Made by a program: the position numbers and the translations under genes. A stretch of DNA of 28,030 nucleotides, from assembly GCA_002102555.1 (NCBI GenBank), contig MCFL01000303.1, positions 1 to 28,030 on the forward strand, in the 5' to 3' direction. Shown piece by piece: positions 22,454 through 28,030 of the stretch. Below the pieces are notes generated by a model that ran no database searches, was not told the origin of the DNA, and saw only the letters and a program-made list of their open reading frames with translations. This DNA is from Catenaria anguillulae PL171 (taxonomy: Eukaryota > Blastocladiomycota > Blastocladiomycetes > Blastocladiales > Catenariaceae). Position 1 is the stretch's first letter. Each line of letters starts with the position of its first letter.

Positions 22454-23777
22454 ATGACTGCTGGCCCCGACCAATGGCTTGAGCAAATCAAGCAATGCAA
22501 GTTCCTTCCCGAGCCCGACATGCGGCGGCTGTGCGAAATCGTCAAGGCTCTGCTCATGGAGGAATCCAACATCCAGCCCGTGAGCGCGCCCGTGACCGTG
22601 TGCGGCGACATTCACGGCCAGTTTTACGATCTGCTCGAGCTGTTTCGCGTGGGCGGCGAGGTCCCCACTACAAACTACATCTTTATGGGCGATTTTGTCG
22701 ACCGCGGGTATTACTCGCTCGAGTCGCTGACGCTCTTGATGGTGCTCAAGGCTCGGTGGCCGGACAAGATCACATTGTTGAGGGGGAATCATGAATCGAG
22801 GCAGATTACGCAGGTTTACGGGTTCTTTGGTATGCGTTTCTCTCTGTCGCTCACTCATCTCAACAGCTCAGCTAATGGCAATATCTGCCAATTATGCGAT
22901 TGGGTATTCAGACGAGTGTCAGCAAAAGTACGGCAACGCCAACGTATGGAAACAGTGCTGCCAAGTGTTTGATCTCCTCGCTCTCGGCGCCGTACGTGCT
23001 CCAGGCCTTCTTCTTTCCACCATGCTTCGCTTTACTCACCGCATGACGTGATCTCAATTAGATTGTCGACGGGCGCGTGTTTTGCGTCCATGGTGGCTTG
23101 TCTCCTGACGTCCGGACACTGGACCAAATCCGCACCATTCACCGATGCCAAGAAGTACCCCACGAGGGTGCATTTTGTGGTATGCCCTTCTCTTTTGTTT
23201 CCTGCCCTTCTCCTGTATGGCTCACATGGAACCCGTTCAACGTTGGCGTAGATCTAATGTGGTCGGACCCGGACGATACCGATACATGGGCCGTATCGCC
23301 ACGTGGTGCCGGCTGGCTGTTTGGCGCCAAGGTCACAAATGAGGTACATGCACCCACGCCGCCTTGTCTGCAACGGCCGCGCCCGAGCAGGTCTGACCCG
23401 TACCTCGCTTTGTTTCTTGTCGGCAGTTTAACCACATCAACAACCTGACGCTCATTGCCCGCGCACACCAACTTGTGCAAGAGGGATTCAAGTACATGTT
23501 CCCCGACGAAAACCTCGTGACGGTTTGGTCGGCACCAAATGTACGTCAACCCTGCCTTGGCCCCGTTGCCGGATCTAATCTGAGCGCTCACCAACATCCG
23601 TGTCGCTTTTGCTCGCTCATGACATTCTAGTACTGCTACCGGTGCGGCAACGTGGCCGCAATCATGACCATCGAGGACACGCTGGACGTGGGCGTTAAAA
23701 ACTTCAAGATCTTCAATGCTGTGCCCGAGGAACGGCGTGACCAGCCCGATCGTGCTCCAGGGCAGTATTTCATGTAA
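22454..23777 (+). CDS. SIT4: PP6/Sit4-type Ser/Thr protein phosphatase catalytic subunit
   Basis: A PPP-family metallophosphatase of the PP2A-like group; Sit4/PP6 acts with SAPS subunits in cell-cycle entry, nutrient signalling and ER-Golgi traffic. Six exons: 22454-22829, 22912-22991, 23062-23179, 23252-23343, 23427-23540 and 23631-23777. Introns are 70-90 nt and every junction keeps phase, giving 308 residues (PP6 is about 305). Metal-binding motifs are complete: [33 protein letters not shown], and the second-half His residues in [41 protein letters not shown] and NHINNLTLI follow PP6 rather than PP2A or PP4. The start is the Met at 22454, which aligns with the family start; an earlier Met at 22418 is less likely. 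The protein ends QYFM instead of the usual YFL, and the stop codon overlaps a GTAAGT donor-like sequence. Confidence 0.93.
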
Positions 23778-24064
23778 GTTTCGTAAGCTGGTTTGAGTTC
23801 TCTGCCTGTCTCTCTCGGAATGATGATTTTGCAACAACAACCATTGGCTCTGTTCTGCCGTCATGTATTTATTGTTTTTAGTTTCCCCAAAATGCGTTTA
23901 CTGGCGCTACTTGATTGCTTGCTAAGTAGTTTGTCCCAGTTTCGCTGAGTCGCTCAAAGTGATCATATCCGGGTGTCCTTTCTCAGTTTAGGTCGTCTCG
24001 GCCACACTAAGCGAATCCGCAAAGCGAACCGATTTATGTCTGACATGACCCAAATGGGCTCGGC

Positions 24065-25453
24065 TCAAAATCCATACTTTGTGTTGCCCGACTTTTTCTT
24101 TGCGCGCTGCGCCGCAAACACAGCCTGCAAGTCCGAGTTTTGCGTGACTGCCTTTTTCGCCAGTTGGACAATGTTGAGCTTTGTGCTTGACGAAATGTGC
24201 TCGTGAATGGGCTACATACACGTCAAACAAGCCACGGCTGAGCAACAGCACGCACGAAACATGTAGGGGAAAACCGAAGAGAGACATAGAGAGACATACC
24301 TTTGGTGCCGCGGCCTTTGTTGCCGCCGCCAACGTCTCCAAATCCTCATTGGCCAGCGCATCGCGCACGCTGACCGTGTGCACGTTGGATGTGCCCAAGG
24401 TACCCGCGTGCTTGCTTGAAATGCCGAGCTTTGCGAGGTCACGACGGTCCATGCCCAGCGAGCGGGCGAGCGTGTCGAGGTCGGTTGCGGATGCGGCAGA
24501 GGTTGATGAGGCTGACGTCGGGTTCGGGTGGTAGGCGTACGGAGACACATGTGACGGTGGGGTAAAGTAGGGTTTGTGGTCGGTGGGTATGGGTGTGGGT
24601 GCGTGCGATGAGGGCGGTAGCGATGGTGGAAGTGAGGGACCAAGGAGCGGGGTTGGGTCGGCGCCTGCGTCATCGTCGTCTGTCGTGTGGAATTACGGTG
24701 AGCGTTTGTCGCGGATTGCACAAGAGTTGAGACACACGAACCGAATGAAAAGAAGGTAACAGATGGCTCGGTTGCGAAACTAGACGACGGTGCTTTTGCG
24801 GTTGCCACAGGGGCAGGTTCCGCTTCTGATGTAACCATTGCTGCAGGTGGCGAGCGAGAAGGTGATGATGGCTTTGGAGGGGCTGGTTTGGATTTTGCAG
24901 CCGTAGAAACAGCCGACGGCGGCGGCAGCTTGCGCCACAAAGCCGAGGCAGGTGCTGGCGACTGGACGAGTTCCGCCGATGCTTCTGATGGTACATGGGC
25001 CGCGTCCAAAGGCAACGATGCCGTTGATGTTGATGAGGGAAACGGGTCCGCGGCGGCGGAAGCACCAGCCGCTGACTTGGGCGCATTGGATGGCTTTGGT
25101 AGAAACGCAAACAATCCCGATCCTGATCCCGCTCCTGCCGACGGGGACGGCCTCATGCCGCCACACATGCCAGAAGCACCGGGCGTGTTGCCCGCATCTG
25201 GAAGCACGGGCGCTTGGACACGGATGATGTTGGCCTTCTTGAGCGGCGGTGGCTGTGTGCTATCGTCATCTTGGTCGTCATTGTTGCCGGTTGCGACAGT
25301 GGAAGCTGCTGGCCGCTTTTTGGATTGAGAGAGAGGTGCGGCAGCGACGGCCGTCGCAAAGGATGATGGTGATGGCCCGGAATCAGATTCAGACTCAGAG
25401 TCAGAGTCAGAGCTGTAGCCCACGACGAGTGCGTTGGGTTTGGGTTGCTTCAT
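24065..25453 (-). CDS. PRCC: PRCC-family protein (MAD2B-interacting/splicing-associated)
   Basis: Three exons: 25453-24742, 24679-24300 and 24211-24065. The introns are 62 nt (GTTCGT...CAG) and 88 nt (GTATGT...TAG); the frame gives 412 residues. The N-terminus contains YSSDSDSESESD, an opening shared by PRCC proteins, followed by a Pro/Ala/Ser-rich disordered region and LPKPSNAPK. FFSF runs into an acidic patch DDDDAGAD across intron 1, and YAYHPNP follows. The C-terminus is the family hallmark: LNIVQLAKKA, then AQRAKKKSGNTKYGF at the stop, comparable to the KYGF/KYGW end of animal PRCC. Human PRCC is nuclear, associates with splicing factors and binds MAD2B. The role here is inferred from the family. 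The start at 25453 is the first Met. The intron 1 donor is the least certain border. Confidence 0.82.
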
Positions 25454-26488
25454 TGTGAAAAAAATACCATAGAGTGAAATGCATTCCGGTTTGATATGTA
25501 TGGGGATTGTGATTTGAATTGTGGGAGATGGATGATGTGGGGCGCTTAAGAGACCATCGATCGGACGCGTCCATCCAGATCTGGTGTGACACGTCTCGCC
25601 CTCGTCTCACGGTCTATGAAGCGAAATATTTCGGTCTATCAAAGCTACTACATGGCCTTGCATGTGTCCCTTGGCGAGAGAGTCATCTCTTCAACCTGCG
25701 CGCTATGTGCCACGAGCCAAGGCAAAGCCCCCGCCATTTGCATCCCACTCACACGTGGCACCAATCAATCCGACGAGGTTCTCTTGCGCATTCACCGACC
25801 GACCGACCGACCGCCCGGCCCGTCGCCCTCGTCCTCGGTGCACGAAACCGTTTCCAAGCCGTGCCGTGCCACCCTGCCCATCCACCCTCGGATCAGCTGG
25901 CGATTGGGGCAATGCACTTGTTTGGGCGCACTCATTCGACATTGCGCCCAGCGATCACGTTAAAGGCGATGTCGCTGCAAATCGGCGTTGAACTATCGGG
26001 ATCGCTATGTCGAGCGGACCGGCCCACGCAACTGTACCCGGCAGTACACCTTGGATCACAAGAGCGGACGTATTTTCGGGTCGTACGTTCGACTCAACCG
26101 TCTCTGCGCCCCTCGTACTCCATTCATGACTGTTTCTCCTGCATTCGTTACTTGGGTCTCGCACCTGTGCCGCAATCGAGATTGCTTTAGCCCAAGGCAC
26201 CTGGTTTACGAATGCTCAGACACGTGCAATCAATAGCAGATTGCTGTTGCTTGGTTGGTGGATCTCAGTTGCAAGCGCGGATTCAACCGAACACCGATTG
26301 TCCAAGTCATCAATTGACGCAAGGAAAAGAACCGCAATCAACTCTACGTACAAGCATACAAACATGGACGGACACGCTCACGCTCTTTGTATATACGAAG
26401 GACAACAAGACACGATCGTTTAGGGAGCGAGAAAAGCAAACAAAAAAAATGAAAGAAAGAGACAGCGAGAGAAAGAAAATCAACAAGT
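25454..26488. other. Intergenic: PRCC promoter side and PDI 3' side
   Basis: No family-like gene was found; the longest open frame (25519-26190, plus) is not supported. The only repeat seen is a short tetranucleotide run, listed separately. On the minus strand the PDI 3' untranslated region should begin at the right end; it is rich in TTTCTTTC-type tracts. Confidence 0.5.
25794..25813 (+). repeat. ACCG tetranucleotide run, five copies
   Basis: Five perfect tandem copies of ACCG within the intergenic region upstream of the PRCC gene. Confidence 0.9.
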
Positions 26489-28030
26489 TTACAACTCATC
26501 ACGCTCGGCTCGCCCTCCTTCTTGCCCTCGGCATCCTTCTTGGCCTCGTCCTCCTTCTTGTCCTCCTTGGGCACCTCGGGCACCTTGATCTTGTTGGCGG
26601 CGTTCTTGCCAATGAAGGAAACAAGGTCCTCGAGTGACCGGTCGCCGTTGTACTCGACCACAGCGTTGTCCTTGGCCTTGTACAGGCGCAAGGTCGGGAA
26701 ACCCTCAACGCGGTCGCCAGAGTTGGGCGGCAGGTCGTTCTCGGTCAAGTCGAGCTTGGCGATGGTCACCTTGTCGGCCTGGTCCTTGAAGAGCTTGCCG
26801 AGCGATTCCTGCGTTAGTAGAACGAGATCCTGGTCAGAAAAAATCCCAACATGACGCAGAAAACGAGGAGAAGCACTCCCGTACAAATGTGGGAGCCAAC
26901 TTCTTGCAGTGGCCACACCATGGGGCGTAGAACTCGATAAAGACATCCTTGTTCTTGTTGAGGACAACCTCCTTGAACGTCTTGCCAACCACTTGGTACA
27001 CGTCGGCCTTTTCGGCATCCTTGGGGGGCTCCTCGGACTTGAGCGTCGGGTCAATCTCCTTGTTGATGTACTTGTCACAAACTCGGCAATCTTGTCCTCG
27101 GTGGGCTCGACCGTCTGGTCAAAAGGCCACTTGAGTCCTTGCTCGACCTCGTTGATGGCAAACGCGGGCCACGTGTTGCTCTTGAGCGCCAACGTGTCGG
27201 CATGCGCGCCGTACTTGCCTGCGTCGCAGTACACGAAATGCATCGACTTCTTGTACTTGCGCGCCACCTTCTCGATGCCCGGTCCGTACTTGTTGCGCGT
27301 CTCGGGCGTGTCGTAAAAGAAGAAGGCGAGCGGCACACCAGAGTTGACATAGGTCATGTAGTTTTCGGGCGTCACCTCGTCCATAGTCGGGATCGACTCG
27401 CGCTTGATGAAGGCGGCCATGGCGGCCTCGTCGGCCAGTGACCCGTCAAAGAGCACCTTGGGCTCGTCAAATTGACGGTACACGGCAAGCGCGGGCTTGT
27501 CGGTGTCCTTGGCACCCATGTCCTTGGCGGCGGCGGCCTCGGTCGAGTACCCAAACAAGAAATCGTCGCGGTGCTGGTTGGCCAGCTGCTCAATGGCCTT
27601 GAACTCGGCAGAGTCCTTGCCCTTGGGCAGGTAGGCAATCACGGCCAGGCGGTCCTTTTTCGCAAAGTCGGCAATGCCGGCAGCCTTGAGCTGCGAGAAG
27701 GCGGGGAGGGATTGCCTATTGATGTTAAAGTCAGCATCTGATCAAGAACGCAATCAAGGAGGATAACACCGTACTTGCGCATGTACTTGACGATCGTGTC
27801 CTCGGTGCGGCCACCATTGTAATCGTACGCCTTGCCCTCGCGGAATACCTTCATGGTCGGGAATCCTTGCACCTGGAAAGAGTCACACAACTCGCGGTGC
27901 TCGGTGCAGTCGACCTTGCCGAGCTTGATCGACTCGGCCTTGAGCGTGGTGGCCGCTCTGTATTGTTCAAAATACACATGAATCAAACCAGTCAGAAACT
28001 CGCGCAAAGGCACCCGAGGCCACGGAAACG
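26489..28030 (-). CDS. PDI1: Protein disulfide isomerase, 5' end cut by the right edge
   Basis: Forms and rearranges disulfides in the ER. Visible exons: 27957-27775, 27715-26885 and 26808-26489. Introns are 59 nt (GTACGG...TAG) and 76 nt (GTACGG...CAG); a further intron begins at 27958 and the first a-domain CGHC lies outside. Domains in order: end of the a domain (KVDCTEHRELC, then GFPTMKVF with the cis-Pro), b and b' domains, the a' domain with EFYAPWCGHCKKLAP (CGHC codons 26907-26918) and GFPTLRLYK, and a Lys/Glu-rich tail. Two single-base gaps break the frame. One lies between IAEFV and DKYINKEID near 27076. The other falls in the tail, after which AERDEL and a stop at 26489 appear in another frame. 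Read literally, the second and third parts are out of frame and the retention signal is lost. With both gaps filled, exon lengths and phases agree. Confidence 0.88.

Noticed and set aside
23139..23864. 241-residue minus-strand frame over PP6
   Set aside because: Overlaps four well-supported PP6 exons; it has no family resemblance.
25519..26190. 223-residue plus-strand frame between PRCC and PDI
   Set aside because: No motif, begins within the PRCC upstream region, composition unlike the neighbouring genes.

Overview
The window is a gene-dense, intron-containing eukaryotic nuclear segment, almost certainly fungal. Eight genes can be read end to end: a Cla4-type PAK kinase, a DASS dicarboxylate transporter, a 5-formyltetrahydrofolate cyclo-ligase, a GSK-3 kinase, a DAHP synthase, an ankyrin-type repeat protein, a PP6/Sit4 phosphatase and a PRCC-family protein. 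A PIP kinase and a protein disulfide isomerase are recognisable but carry frame breaks. One unrecognised gene is cut by the left edge, the disulfide isomerase is cut by the right edge, and there is one decayed copy of the repeat protein. Apart from one outlier, introns are 59-113 nt with GTATGT, GTACGT or similar donors. The Trp-Trp ankyrin-like family together with the plant/bacterial-type dicarboxylate carrier suggests a zoosporic fungus, perhaps Blastocladiomycota; that placement is inference.

Layout. The minus strand carries an unrecognised gene (1-970), PIP kinase (1572-4204), PAK kinase (5122-8078) and transporter (9052-11557). A divergent intergenic region then leads into plus-strand genes: cyclo-ligase (12109-12942), GSK-3 (13566-16067) and DAHP synthase (17275-18855). 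The repeat protein (19453-21246) and its relic (21555-21920) are on the minus strand, PP6 (22454-23777) is on plus, and PRCC (24065-25453) and PDI (26489-right edge) are on minus.

The genes do not form a pathway cluster. Four are conserved signalling components (PIP kinase, PAK, GSK-3, PP6) and the others are metabolic or housekeeping.

The most striking observation is in GSK-3. A short first exon (13566-13728) with a GTATGT donor is in phase with an acceptor at 14780-14781, and the roughly 1 kb between 13775 and 14779 holds no AG dinucleotide on the plus strand, although GA is common there (about thirty by eye). This is the signature of an AG-exclusion zone, implying a 1053-nt intron whose branch point lies close to the donor. 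Other observations are Gcn4-like sites and a heptamer array upstream of DAHP synthase, three single-base frame breaks of the same polarity in the PIP kinase and PDI genes (one puts an RDEL retention signal out of frame), a DYG in place of DFG in the PAK kinase, and a PP6 that ends in Met rather than the usual Leu.
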